A DNA stretch of 64,000 nucleotides, from contig NC_090438.1 in assembly GCF_031143425.1 (NCBI RefSeq), positions 773,771,138 to 773,835,137 on the forward strand, given 5' to 3'. A model generated the notes under the pieces. The model had not been told where the DNA came from. It was given only the letters and a program-made list of their open reading frames with translations, and did not search any database. A program made the position numbers and the translations under genes. Below, piece after piece: positions 54,661-64,000 of this stretch. The stretch's first letter is position 1. Every line of letters begins with the position of its first letter. This stretch comes from Pleurodeles waltl. Its lineage: Eukaryota > Chordata > Amphibia > Caudata > Salamandridae.

Positions 54661-56254
54661 TGATGACGCAGAAAAAGAAGGTCCGACATATATTCATGTA
54701 TACCGTGTAATCGATATATATATATATATATATATAGTGTGATTTTAATGAAAGAAATAATGTACGAGGGAAATTGTGCCCTCGGGGTAGTTTGCCATCA
54801 CTATAAACGAGCTTTATTAATCACGAAGTATTGAAATTGTAGTAATCCGTTATAATCGCAAATGTACGCCATGATTTCTTGTTTGAAAACTGTTTTGCTT
54901 AGCTTAAATTTAGTGCAGGCTTTGGCCTAGTTACTTGGTTTCAAATTCTAACTGCGTGATTTTTTTTCCTTAAACTAATGAAACATATATTCTTGCTTGA
55001 AGTTGTATTTTTCGAGTAGAAACTGGCTGGTACACTTATCTCCAAGGTTTCGTGCTAGGCCGGTTTCATCCCCTTTGATACAAGGTCAGTCTCTGCAGGT
55101 GCAGACAATGAAGGTACAGATAGTAAAATAATTGGCAAACCATGATACAATTTGTGTTCCAAGGCTCCAGGGACAGTGTATGCATAAATGGGCGCTAGTA
55201 AAAGACAATTTTTGATTGGACAATTTGAAGCCAACCTATGAACCCTCCAATGGAAGACCCTGCAGAATTTGGAATGTTTCTTACTTAAACCCACCGGACA
55301 AAGAAAAGTCAGCCATTTTCCTCGATGCCAGTTTGAAGCCTGATGCCAGACTCCATTTTGGACGACACCCTGATGCCCTTTTCTCTATCTGAGAGAAAGA
55401 GACTTTAAGAATTCTCACCCTAGAGACTTTAACTTTGATTTGCCCCCGTCTTGCCCATGCAGTAGCTTTGCCCTATTCTCCTTGCCGTTGCAAGGAAGCT
55501 TGCCCTTAACTTTGCCCCTTTGAAACTTACCCCATGCTGATCAACCGGTACCTGAAGGACGAAGACTTTTCTTGAATGCTGATTGTATTTGGTAAATATG
55601 AAAGGATAAATGTATTATGCATTGTGTTTTTCCTTTTAGGTACCAACTGCTATTTTGATAGGATCCTAACTAGAAGTTTTCCAAATTTGTGTTGACTAAA
55701 TTCGTTTTGCATGAAGTCCCACATGCCAATGCTAATTAGAGGTTAGTCGAGGTATTCATTCAATGTATCATGAAGAATTGAAATCTTGTTATGCTGACCG
55801 AATGTATGCAATTAGTCAAATACAGTTAGTCACATTGGTGATTTGCATTGCTATAACAGAGTGTATCATTATTCAGATTTTGCGTAGATTGCGTTTCTTC
55901 CGCCGTTATGGACAGCTAGTAATGTTCATTTACATATATCAATTGGTTTTGAGACATATATACATTGTGCTAGCTTTGTTAATATAGGGAAATAAATTCA
56001 CTAACTTTTAATTAAACTGGTGTGGTTATTCATGACTGAAAGGTCATGGTGCGCCGAAATACCAACTGTTATTGATTTCTGATGTGTTATATTGATCTAT
56101 TAATTGAGTACTGATTACCGATTACAACAGTTATTGATTATTGATCTGAGTGACTCGACTATTGAGGATGAGGAGAGCCCGACTCAGTTAAAAGATTCAC
56201 CGACCTCCAACGTGTCCAGGTACAGATAATTTATAAGGGCTGGACGCGTTATCA
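54661..56254 (+). repeat. ERV-B 3' LTR (uninterrupted)
   Basis: 1594 bp, TGATGACGCA...GTTATCA, preceded by the polypurine tract AGAGGAGGGTT and followed by AGGG. It preserves the pre-insertion sequence of the ERV-A target (TTCTCACCCTAGAG near 55418). It differs from the 5' LTR by a longer TA microsatellite (near 54717) and about a dozen substitutions. Confidence 0.95.
55763..55987 (+). CDS. LTR-encoded small hydrophobic ORF (ERV-B 3' LTR copy)
   Basis: 74 codons, identical to the frame at 32208-32432 except one replacement (Arg for Cys, TGT to CGT) just before the basic turn. The frame is still open in both LTRs of a provirus whose gag-pol and env are broken several times, though at this low LTR divergence that alone is weak evidence. 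Confidence 0.48.
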   Translation: MYHEELKSCYADRMYAISQIQLVTLVICIAITECIIIQILRRLRFFRRYGQLVMFIYIYQLVLRHIYIVLALLI

Positions 56255-56258
56255 AGGG

Positions 56259-56371
56259 CGAGCCCACAAACGAGTGATAGTGATGGGCATGCGGTGGGGT
56301 GGTTAAAAGCCCAGATAAATACCAACATTTCGGAAAAGCGCTTGCGCACTGCTATGCTCGACCTAAAAACT
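56259..56371. repeat. Dispersed ~0.5-kb repeat, copy 3, right part
   Basis: Continues the copy interrupted at 17275. It shares GCGAGCCCACAAACG, GATGGGCATG-GGTGG, TTAAAAGCCC and the CTTGCGCACT-GCTATGCTC end with copies 1 and 2. This confirms that ERV-B inserted into a pre-existing repeat. Confidence 0.7.
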
Positions 56372-56403
56372 GACCTTTCGACCTCCCTCTGACTGGAATT
56401 CAT

Positions 56404-56490
56404 GCAGGCAGACCTTCACTTTGGCAGAGAGGGTACTCCGTTGCCATTGTAACAGAGTACCCTCTCCGCCAAACTGGAAATCAGACCTGC
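56404..56490. mobile_element. Short foldback (MITE-like) element
   Basis: Imperfect inverted repeat with arms GGCAGAGAGGGTACTCCGTT and AACAGAGTACCCTCTCCGCC around an 8-base loop. The outer parts (GCAGG-CAGACC and TCAGACCTGC) also pair, less well. No TSD could be assigned with confidence. Confidence 0.55.
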
Positions 56491-57737
56491 GGTTTCAATG
56501 ACTGGTCAGAAGGCTCGTCAAACACTGGTTCATTTTAATTAGAGGTTTTAGGTGAGATTACTAAATACAGAGCCTGCTGCCAAACTGCCGCTCTGTTTGA
56601 ATGGACCTACTGGTGTCAAAGCCACAGTCCTGTCAATCTGTTACTACGGTCTCCTTGACAACAGCTTAGCTGGACAGTTTATTCACAGGTGATGTTGCCA
56701 CAAGAGTTATATTTCCCACTGAAGCTGCTGTTCTGACAGCACAAATGTAGTATTTATAATTTCAGGTTATTTCCTGCAAAATGAGCGGCTTTGACATTTT
56801 TTCAGACCAATGGAATATTATAATAAACTACTCTGTCTATAAGTATGGAGTCTGTCTGCAGCCCTATCAGAATACTAGAATGTCTACTATCAGTGGAATA
56901 TAAAAACGACTGTTTTTCTCTGCCACATATTAATAAGGGGATTCTTTTCTACCGACAGTCGTAATGTTGAATACACACTTCAACCACAACCCCCCCCCCC
57001 CCACACACACACAGGCAGGAATGTCAGAAGATTCTGTAGGGGCCTTGGTCAAAGATGATGCCAGGCCCCAGATGTGAGAAGCGCCTGTTTTTAAGTTACA
57101 CAAATTATGTCTTCAGGTGAAGAGAAAACACAGCAACTCTAGCATCTGATGCCATTTAGCGGTTTTAGCCATGTTAGCTGCCATAAACAAACAGGGCAGA
57201 TTTGCTTCAAAAGTTTGCAGCACGCACATGCAGGGGCCCTGGCAAATGTGGGGCCTGGGTAGTAATGGAGCCTCTGTTACTGATTTTTGACGGCCCTGCG
57301 CCTATAGAACTACGTTCGTACATTCACACACTCACACACTTTCCAATCGGGCACATTTGTATGATTCTAACGAACATTTTATTGATTGCCTAATCAATAT
57401 CTGAGCAGCAGCTATATGCAGGCTGGTAATTTCTGGCACTGTGAAGCCAACATCTTTGCCTGACCTTGTTAGCCAATGGTGGTCCTCTGCCTGTCCCACA
57501 TCCCAAGCACTAAACCTCCATTCTCCGAAAGAACACCCACTCAGTTGATCTTCTAGTTGATCACAATCCTGGGACTACATTAGTTCGGCAGCACACCTAG
57601 AAGCATCCATTGTAGGTGGTGGCATTGCGTCTCAAATTTCAGATGTGACCTGAGATAGCACTATGCATATACTTGGGCTAATACGTCCCCCCGAAGACCA
57701 TCAACTTGCCCAGGACTGAGGGGGGAATTGACACTGT
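56491..57737. other. Interval without recognised genes; simple repeat at 56989-57012
   Basis: Mixed sequence without a supported gene. It contains a C run followed by (CA)n at about 56989-57012. Confidence 0.5.
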
Positions 57738-57908
57738 GGGCCTGATTCTAACTTTGGAGGACGGTGTTAAACCGTCCCAAAAGTGGCGGATATACCACCT
57801 ACCGTATTACGAGTCCATTATATCCTATGGAACTCGTAATACGGTAGGTGGTATATCCGCCACTTTTGGGACGGTTTAACACCGTCCTCCAAAGTTAGAA
57901 TCAGGCCC
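57738..57908. mobile_element. Near-perfect palindromic MITE (171 bp)
   Basis: GGGCCTGATTCTAACTTTGG at the left and its exact reverse complement at the right. The arms extend almost to the centre (about 57823), so single strands can form one long hairpin. Probable 3-bp duplication TGT (57735-57737, 57909-57911). Ends resemble the TIR element at 48331 and the short MITE at 9113. No coding capacity. Confidence 0.85.
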
Positions 57909-58212
57909 TGTGTGTCCTAGTGGTGTTCATTGCTGAGAGACTTCATATTATCTGTATGGCACATCCTGCACCTCTTCAAGTGTCCATGACTTCTGGGTGC
58001 AATTACTTGGTTCTAAAGAATGGCCCTCAGGCCAGGGAACACAAACAACCCTTTTGCTCAGGTCATTTACCACCAGTTCTTATAAATACGGCCTACCAGA
58101 CCTAGACCATGTGGGGTCTTTGGGGTAACTGGGGTAGCTCTGGCAACCCCCCAAATTCTCTGGTAGATAAAGGACTGAACGCAGGTCAGTGACGGTCTTT
58201 CCTAGCCTGCTG

Positions 58213-60937
58213 TAGGAAAGTACCATCTTGCCTGGCATTTTACCCCCATTTTTACTATATGTATGTTTGTTTTTGCCTATGTGTCACTGGGATCCTGCTA
58301 GTCAGGACCCCAGTGCTCATAATGTATGCCCTATATGTGTTCCCTGTGTGGTGCCTAACTGTATCACTGAGGCTCTGCTAACCAGAACCTCAGTGTTTAT
58401 GCTCTCTCTGCTTTCAAAATTGTCACTGCAGGCTAGTGACTAATTTTACCAATTCTCATTGGCACACTGGAACACCCTTATAATTCCCTTGTATATGGTA
58501 CCTAGGTACCCAGGGTATTGGGGTTTCAAGAGATCTCTATGGGCTGCAGCATTCCTTTTGCCACCCATATGGAGCTCAGACAATTCTTACACAGGACTGC
58601 CACTGCAGCCTGAGTGAAATAACGTCCACGTTATTTCACAGCCATTTTTCACTGCACATAAGTAACTTATAAGTCACCTAAATGTCTAAACCTCACTTAG
58701 TGAAGGTTAGGTGCAAAGTTACTTAGTGTGTGGGCACCCTGGCACTAGCCAAGGTGCCCCCACATTGTTCAGGGCAAATTCCCCGGACTTTGTGAGTGCA
58801 GGGACACCATTACACGCATGCACTACATATAGGGCAATACCTATATGTAGCGTCACCATGGTAACTCCGAACATGGCCATGTAACATGTCTAGGATCATG
58901 GAATTGTCACCCCAATACCATTCTGGTATTGGGGTGACAATTCCATGCATCCCTGGGTCTCTAGCACAGAACCCGGGTACTGCCAAACTTGCTTTCCGGG
59001 GTCTCCACTGCAGCTACTGCTGCTGCCAACCCCTCAGACCGGTTTCTGCCCCCTGGGGCCTGGGCAGCCTGGTCCCAGGAAGGCAGAACAAAGGATTTCC
59101 TCTGAGACAGGGTGTTACACCCTCTCCCTTTGGAAATAGGTGTGAAGGGCTGGGGAGGAGTAGCCTCCCTCAGCCTCTGGAAATGCTTTGATGGGCACAG
59201 ATGGTGCCCTCTCTGCATAAGCCAGTCTACACCGGTTCAGGGATCCCCAGCCCTTCTCTGGCGCGAAACTGGACAAAGGAAAGGGGAGTGACCACTCCCC
59301 TGACCAGCACCTCCCAGGGGAGGTGCCCAGAGCTCCTCCAGTGTGTCCCAGACCTCTGCCATCTTGGATGCAGAGGTGTGAGGGCACAATGGACAGCTCT
59401 GAGTGGCCAGTGCCAGCAGGTGACGTCAGAGACCCCTCCTGATAGGTGCTTACCTTTCTCAGTAGCCAATCCTCCTCTGTGGGCTATTTAGGGTCTCTCC
59501 TCTGGGCTATTCCTCAGATAACGAATGCAAGAGCTCACCAGAGTTCCTCTGCACTTCCCTCTTCGACTTCTGCCAAGGATCGACCGCTGACTGCTCCAGG
59601 ACGCCTGCAAAACCGCAACAAAGTAGCAAGAAGACTACCAGCAACATTGTAGCGCCTCATCCTGCTGGCTTTCTCGACTGTTTCCTGGTGGTGCATGCTC
59701 TAAGGGCTGTCTGCCTTCACCCTGCACTGGAAGCCAAGAAGAAATCTCCTGTGGGTCGACGGAATCTTCCCCCTGCTAACGCAGGCACCAAACTTCTGCA
59801 TCACTGGTCCTCTGGGTCCCCTCTCATCCTGACGAGTGTGGTCCTTGGAACACAGGAGCTAGGTCCAAGTATCTCCCACAGTCCAGTGGCCCTTCTGTCC
59901 AAATTTGGTGGAGGTAAGTCCTTGCCTCCCCACGCCAGACAGTAATTCTGTGTACTAGGTGAACTGCAGCTGCTCGGGCTTCTGTGCACTTTTCCAAGAC
60001 TTCCTTTGTATACAGCCTAGCCCAGGTCCCCAGCACTCTGTCCTGCATTGCCCAACTCACTGAGTTGGGCTCCGACATCGTGGAACCCTCCTTTGTGACT
60101 CTGAGTCGACCATTGTCCTCAGATCTTCTAAGTGCCTGTTCTGGTACTTCTGTAGGTGCTGCAGCTTTTGCGGGGGCTCTCTGAGTTGCTGAGTGCCCCC
60201 TCTGCCTCCTCCTCCAAGGGGCGACCTCCTGGTCCTTCCTGGGCCTTGGCAGCACCCAAAATCCTCAACTGCAACTCTTGAGGCTAGCAAGGCTTGTTTG
60301 CGGTCTTTCTGCATGGAAACAACTCTGCATCCTCCAGCACAGCATTGGACATCTTCTGACCAAAGGAGAAGTTCCTGGCATCTTCCGTTGTTGCAGAATC
60401 TTTGGCTTCTTCCACCCAGAGGCTGCCCTTTTGCACCTTCATCCGGTGTTTAGTGGGCTCCTGCCCCTCTGGACACTTGCGTGACTCTTGGACTTGGTCC
60501 CCTTCCTTTACAGGTCCTCAGGTCCAGGAATCCGTCTTCAGTGTTTTGCTGACAGTTGTTGTCCTTGCAGAATCCCCTATCTTGACTTTACTGTCTTTAT
60601 GGAGCAGTAGGGTAACTTTACTCCTACTTTTCAGGGTCTTGGGGTTGGGTATCTTGGACACCCTTAGTGTTTTCTAACAGTCCCAGCGACCCTCTACAAC
60701 CTACACTAGGTCTGGGGTCCATTCGTGGTTCGCATTCCACTTTTGGAGTATATGGTTTGTGTTGCCCCTAGGCCTATTTCTACCTATTGCATTCTATTGT
60801 GATTCTACATTGTTTGCACTACTTTTCTAACTGTTACTTACCTGTTTTTGGTTTGTGTGCATATAATTTGTGTATATTACTTACCTACTAAGGGAGGGTA
60901 TCCTCTGGGATACTTTTGGCATATTGTCACTGAGAGC
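58213..60937 (+). mobile_element. Truncated LTR of the element C family, opposite orientation
   Basis: Begins TGTAGGAAAGTACCATCTTGCC, the sense start of the element C LTR, and remains colinear, with diverged sequence, to ACTTTTGGCATATTGTCA near 60937. It then stops abruptly just where the other copies have the palindromic AATAAAGTACCTTTATT poly(A) region. About 260 bp of the 3' end is missing, so no TSD can be read. A perfect 23-bp-arm hairpin lies at 58898-58946. Confidence 0.85.
58898..58946. repeat. Perfect inverted repeat in the LTR (23-bp arms, 3-bp loop)
   Basis: ATGGAATTGTCACCCCAATA... pairs exactly with its complement after a TTC loop. The other LTR copies show only a weak version (around 44560), so pairing is better here than in the family generally. 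Confidence 0.85.
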
Positions 60938-63039
60938 GGACCTGTGTTTCATGGCTATCCTGCTAGTGCTACAAAACTCACAGGAGTGTGAGTTCGAGCA
61001 CGAAGGTTGAGGTCCTCAAGTAGATTCCTGAGCTACAAAGAGACTTTGATAACATTAACAATTACACAGTATGGGAAATATATCGACCAAGCATAAGGTG
61101 GGGAAGATTACAATAACGCTGCAAAATTTATTATGTGATAAATCCTCCTTCCAAATCACAGTGGACAAAGTTGATAATCTGCTGCATGGGGCAGAAGGGA
61201 ACTAAAAGCTGACAACAATGGTAAACTCGGTATAAAACATGAGCCTCTGACGTTATTGTGGATGATCGTAGAGTTCCTTTCTCTATGCATTGCTTTGAGA
61301 TCTAAAAACACGTCCTTGGTGCATGTGAATAAGGGGAATAATCATGAGGTACAGTAGTTGCCATGGTGGCGGGCAGTAAAGAACCTATTGACTGTTTCTA
61401 CCCTAGCCCGCTCTTGATTGTATAACAATCTGATGTGCGCTACTGTTATTCGGTTCATGCTGGGGGTTGCAGGTGGTAGGTACAGGCACCTGGACTATAT
61501 TTTTTAATATCAGACATTGACACAGAGCAAGAGAGAGGGAGACTGAAAAGAGAAAAAGGATGGGGAAGAGAAAGATAGGAAAACAGTCACAAAAAGCGGA
61601 AGCAGGGATGAAACAGAACCTGCAAGAGTGAGATGAAGAATCAGGAAGAGTGTGGTCGTGGAAGAAGAAGGCAGCAGGTGGACTCAGGACTAGGTAGTGT
61701 TGGTATGTGGCAACCCCAGCATTCCGCAATGCTGGCAGTGGGCTCTTACAAATGTTGGACCTCTCAACCTATTTATTTATTTACTTATTTCCAAATTAAG
61801 CGCTGTTTGTGGGTATTGTACCGTGAAAGCTGTTCATTGTTCTGCATAAACCTCGAAGAAAACGCGACTCCTGCTAACACGTTACCATCCAGGTTACCAT
61901 AGGACAATCCAATTGCTTCGGCAGTACCCAGAGGTCCCCAGAGGTCAAGCTATTTCATAATTGTGTGTAATCCACTTTAAAGATTTACGTGCAGGACTTT
62001 CAAAGACAATGGGAGGAGTTAATAATTACAGCTGTCCCAGAGTGAATAAGACACAAAGGTACCTGGACATAAATGTGCTCATTGTTTTATTTTACAATGT
62101 TTGACCTAGAGTCAAGGAATGTTAAGTAAGTTATTTAGCGATGTCAAACACCAGCACCACTTTTAATAGATAACATTCACTATTTCAAAACCGCAGTCAG
62201 TGTTTTCCCCAGTTCCTGTAATACTGTAGGTAGAGCAGTAATCTTCCGCCCCAGAATAATATTGTGGGACATATTTGGCATGTATAGCACCTTTCTGTGC
62301 ATTCATAATTTCGGCTCAGCCTCACTGGCTTCCTCTGGTTAAATCAAAATGGTTGAATGAACATCCATCATACTTCCTGTAATATGGAGCTCAGTGCTTT
62401 AAATGGGCAGGTACTGTCCGGTACTGAGTGCTTGTGTTCTCAAGTTTGAAAGAGAGAGTACCTGCACTTCTAAGCACTCCAATAATATATTGACTGGAAG
62501 AGTACCAGCAAATCTCATGAACAAACACATGCAAGCACCCCAGACTTCAGTCCCAGACTTCACCCACCAAGGGGATGCCATGGGGATACAGGTAACCTTG
62601 TCTGACCGCAACCAAAGATTTCCTGTGGATCGCACTAGCTGGGTGACACCTCATAAGCTCTGCTAACACATCCTTCAAAGGCCTTTTTTACCCATATACC
62701 TATGACTGCAATATGGGGCAAAGACATTTTCTCATTTGTGTGTGACCAGTTACCATACCCATATGCAGATAAAAATATGTCAATTTTTCATTGTGCCGCC
62801 ACTCACCTTATACCCACACAATGGGTATCACAGGAGGTGAAGCCCCCTCTGTAATACTAAGGTACGTGGGAGCGCTAAAACATGCACAAATACCTTTGCT
62901 CTCCCAGCACACTTAGGAAACATGTTCTGGGGCTTCATAAATGAATGAGTAAGACTCATAAATTTGTTGATGACTGGACTTTGAACATTTAGTATGAAAC
63001 TGTTCCTGATATGTGTAGAATATGAAAGCAAACATTGGG
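60938..63039. other. Interval without recognised features
   Basis: Unique-looking AT-rich sequence. It includes an A/G-rich tract near 61530-61680 and several short frames on both strands without domain signals. The far right end is downstream of the candidate gene on the minus strand. Confidence 0.45.
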
Positions 63040-63040
63040 G

Positions 63041-63046
63041 ATTATT
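63041..63046 (-). terminator. Candidate poly(A) signal for the minus-strand exon
   Basis: The minus strand reads CAATAAATAATC, containing AATAAA, about 355 nt after the stop codon of the exon at 63401-63755. The spacing suits a short 3' UTR. Confidence 0.4.
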
Positions 63047-63400
63047 TATTGTTTGGGGGTGCGTGGCGCTGCATTGGTGAGTCTTGCATGCTTAGACTGT
63101 ATTTAGCACTCTGATGATTGTATAAGCATTTTAATATAATCTCGTTCTTTACACTGCACAGTGAGGGAATTGGTTGGATGATGCAGTGCACAGGGCATGA
63201 GTGAACCTTTAAACTCTGATGTGTCAGTGTACTTCTTGAACCTGGACCTATTGCTGAAGAGCATTCTATTAAAAATAACAAAATGTTCAAATGTAAACAG
63301 GTTATTTCTCTTAGTGTATTCCTATGTGTCATCTGCTGCCTCTACACACTTATTTGAATTACAGCAGGAACTTTCTGGCTATTAGCTTTCAGAAGAAATA

Positions 63401-63755
63401 TCATGCGAGATGCACCACGCTAACGGACAGCGTCACTGCAACGAGAGCTGCACCGCAGAGGATAAGGGACACGATATACTGCCCTCCACGGCAGCACCCC
63501 CGAATACCACCCTCCTCCACGGAGAGCAGGGTCAGCGAGGAGGCTCCGTTGCTGAACAACTCGTCTTCCCGTCCACCACTGGCCTCTACAGTCCACCTGA
63601 GGACGTTGACCTTCATCTCCATGTCGTTGATCATTTCGTCCACTTTCTCTATTTCAGCTGCAAGTTCACTCAGCTCTAGGTTCTCTTTGCTGTTGACAGT
63701 TTCATCATAGATGATGTTCTGGACACTTAGAGCCCTGGAGGCTATATGAGCTGTT
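63401..63755 (-). CDS. Candidate terminal exon of a host gene: coiled-coil, tail-anchored membrane protein
   Basis: On the minus strand a strong acceptor (CATCCTGTTTGCAG, ending at 63756) opens a frame of about 117 residues to a stop at 63401-63403. It has an amphipathic acidic/hydrophobic helix (about LELSELAAEIEKVDEMINDM), a MKVNVLRWTVEA block, a Ser/Gly linker and a C-terminal hydrophobic span (IVSLILCGAALVAVTLSV) ending only a few residues before the stop. This suggests a tail-anchored protein with a cytosolic coiled coil. Nothing nearby resembles a mobile element. I do not recognise the family. Upstream exons would lie beyond the window. Confidence 0.5.
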
Positions 63756-64000
63756 GGTCCTGCAAACAGGATGATAGGATATTTAAAAAGATACAGCATC
63801 AATAGCTATAGTACATTTCTTCATTAAATGTCTTTTTATTTTTTATAATGTTATGTACAACACAACTACAAAAGGATTAAATAAGAGATATACACTGTAG
63901 GGTGCCACCGTAAACTCAATTATGTACTTGTTACTGCTGAATGTCTATGTATGTGAGTTTGTAATTGCAAATAAGTCTCGCAAGTAAATGTTTGTATTTT

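Larger units (their letters stand above)
17276..56254 (+). mobile_element. ERV-B: degenerate endogenous retrovirus with nested insertions
   Basis: A provirus bounded by TG...CA LTRs and a perfect 4-bp duplication AGGG (17272-17275, 56255-56258). Removing ERV-A (18029-31864 including one TSD copy) and element C (42282-53886 with its duplicated env fragment) leaves LTR, primer site, leader, gag-pol, env, polypurine tract and LTR. By eye the LTRs differ at about a dozen positions plus a microsatellite over about 1.59 kb. Gag-pol and env carry several inactivating changes. It is the closest relative of ERV-A in the window: most of pol is highly similar, while the LTRs are much less similar. Confidence 0.93.

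Overview
The window looks like intergenic or intronic DNA from a large, repeat-rich vertebrate genome, most likely an amphibian and probably a salamander or newt. That is inferred from the long LTR retroelements, the retroviral type, the abundant GGGCC-ended foldback transposons and the sparse host coding sequence; the species is not proven. Almost everything recognisable is mobile DNA. The host signals are one tRNA-Arg(CCT) gene (16647-16719), one good candidate terminal exon at the right edge (63401-63755, minus) and one weak candidate exon (13612-13845, minus).

Left part (1-17.1 kb): the 5' half of an L1-type LINE on the minus strand is split by a 3.2-kb solo LTR, which itself carries a 164-bp hAT-type MITE. 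Then come an imperfect tandem duplication (7.9-11.0 kb) of a retroelement fragment plus an LTR-like block, copies of a dispersed repeat of roughly 0.5 kb, a larger TIR element (14618-15195) and the tRNA gene.

Centre (17.3-56.3 kb): a nest of elements whose order can be read from target-site duplications. ERV-B (17276-56254, TSD AGGG) is an old, broken provirus. ERV-A (18029-31860, TSD CACC) sits inside ERV-B's 5' LTR; the uninterrupted site is still visible in ERV-B's 3' LTR near 55418. ERV-A looks young: its LTRs differ at about five positions, and it has uninterrupted gag-pol (20722-28299) and env (28554-30185) frames. ERV-B's env is broken by element C, a minus-strand LTR retrotransposon with about 3-kb LTRs (TSD GTGTT) whose pol order is protease-integrase-reverse transcriptase, the inverted order known from Gmr1-like Ty3/gypsy elements. 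Element C's single gag-pol frame is in turn split by an 847-bp GC-rich TIR element (TSD TAG).

The most unusual signals are: a small two-segment hydrophobic ORF in the LTR of both ERVs, kept in frame with many synonymous changes and ending just before the poly(A) signal; gag and pol fused in one frame without stop or shift; a primer binding site matching initiator tRNA-Met, five bases inside the LTR edge; a CX7CC rather than CX6CC motif in the transmembrane Env subunit; and a chimeric, apparently gene-converted left end of element C.

Right part (56.3-64 kb): the continuation of the repeat into which ERV-B inserted, two foldback MITEs, a truncated opposite-orientation copy of the element C LTR (58213-60937), about 2 kb with nothing recognisable, and the candidate terminal exon.
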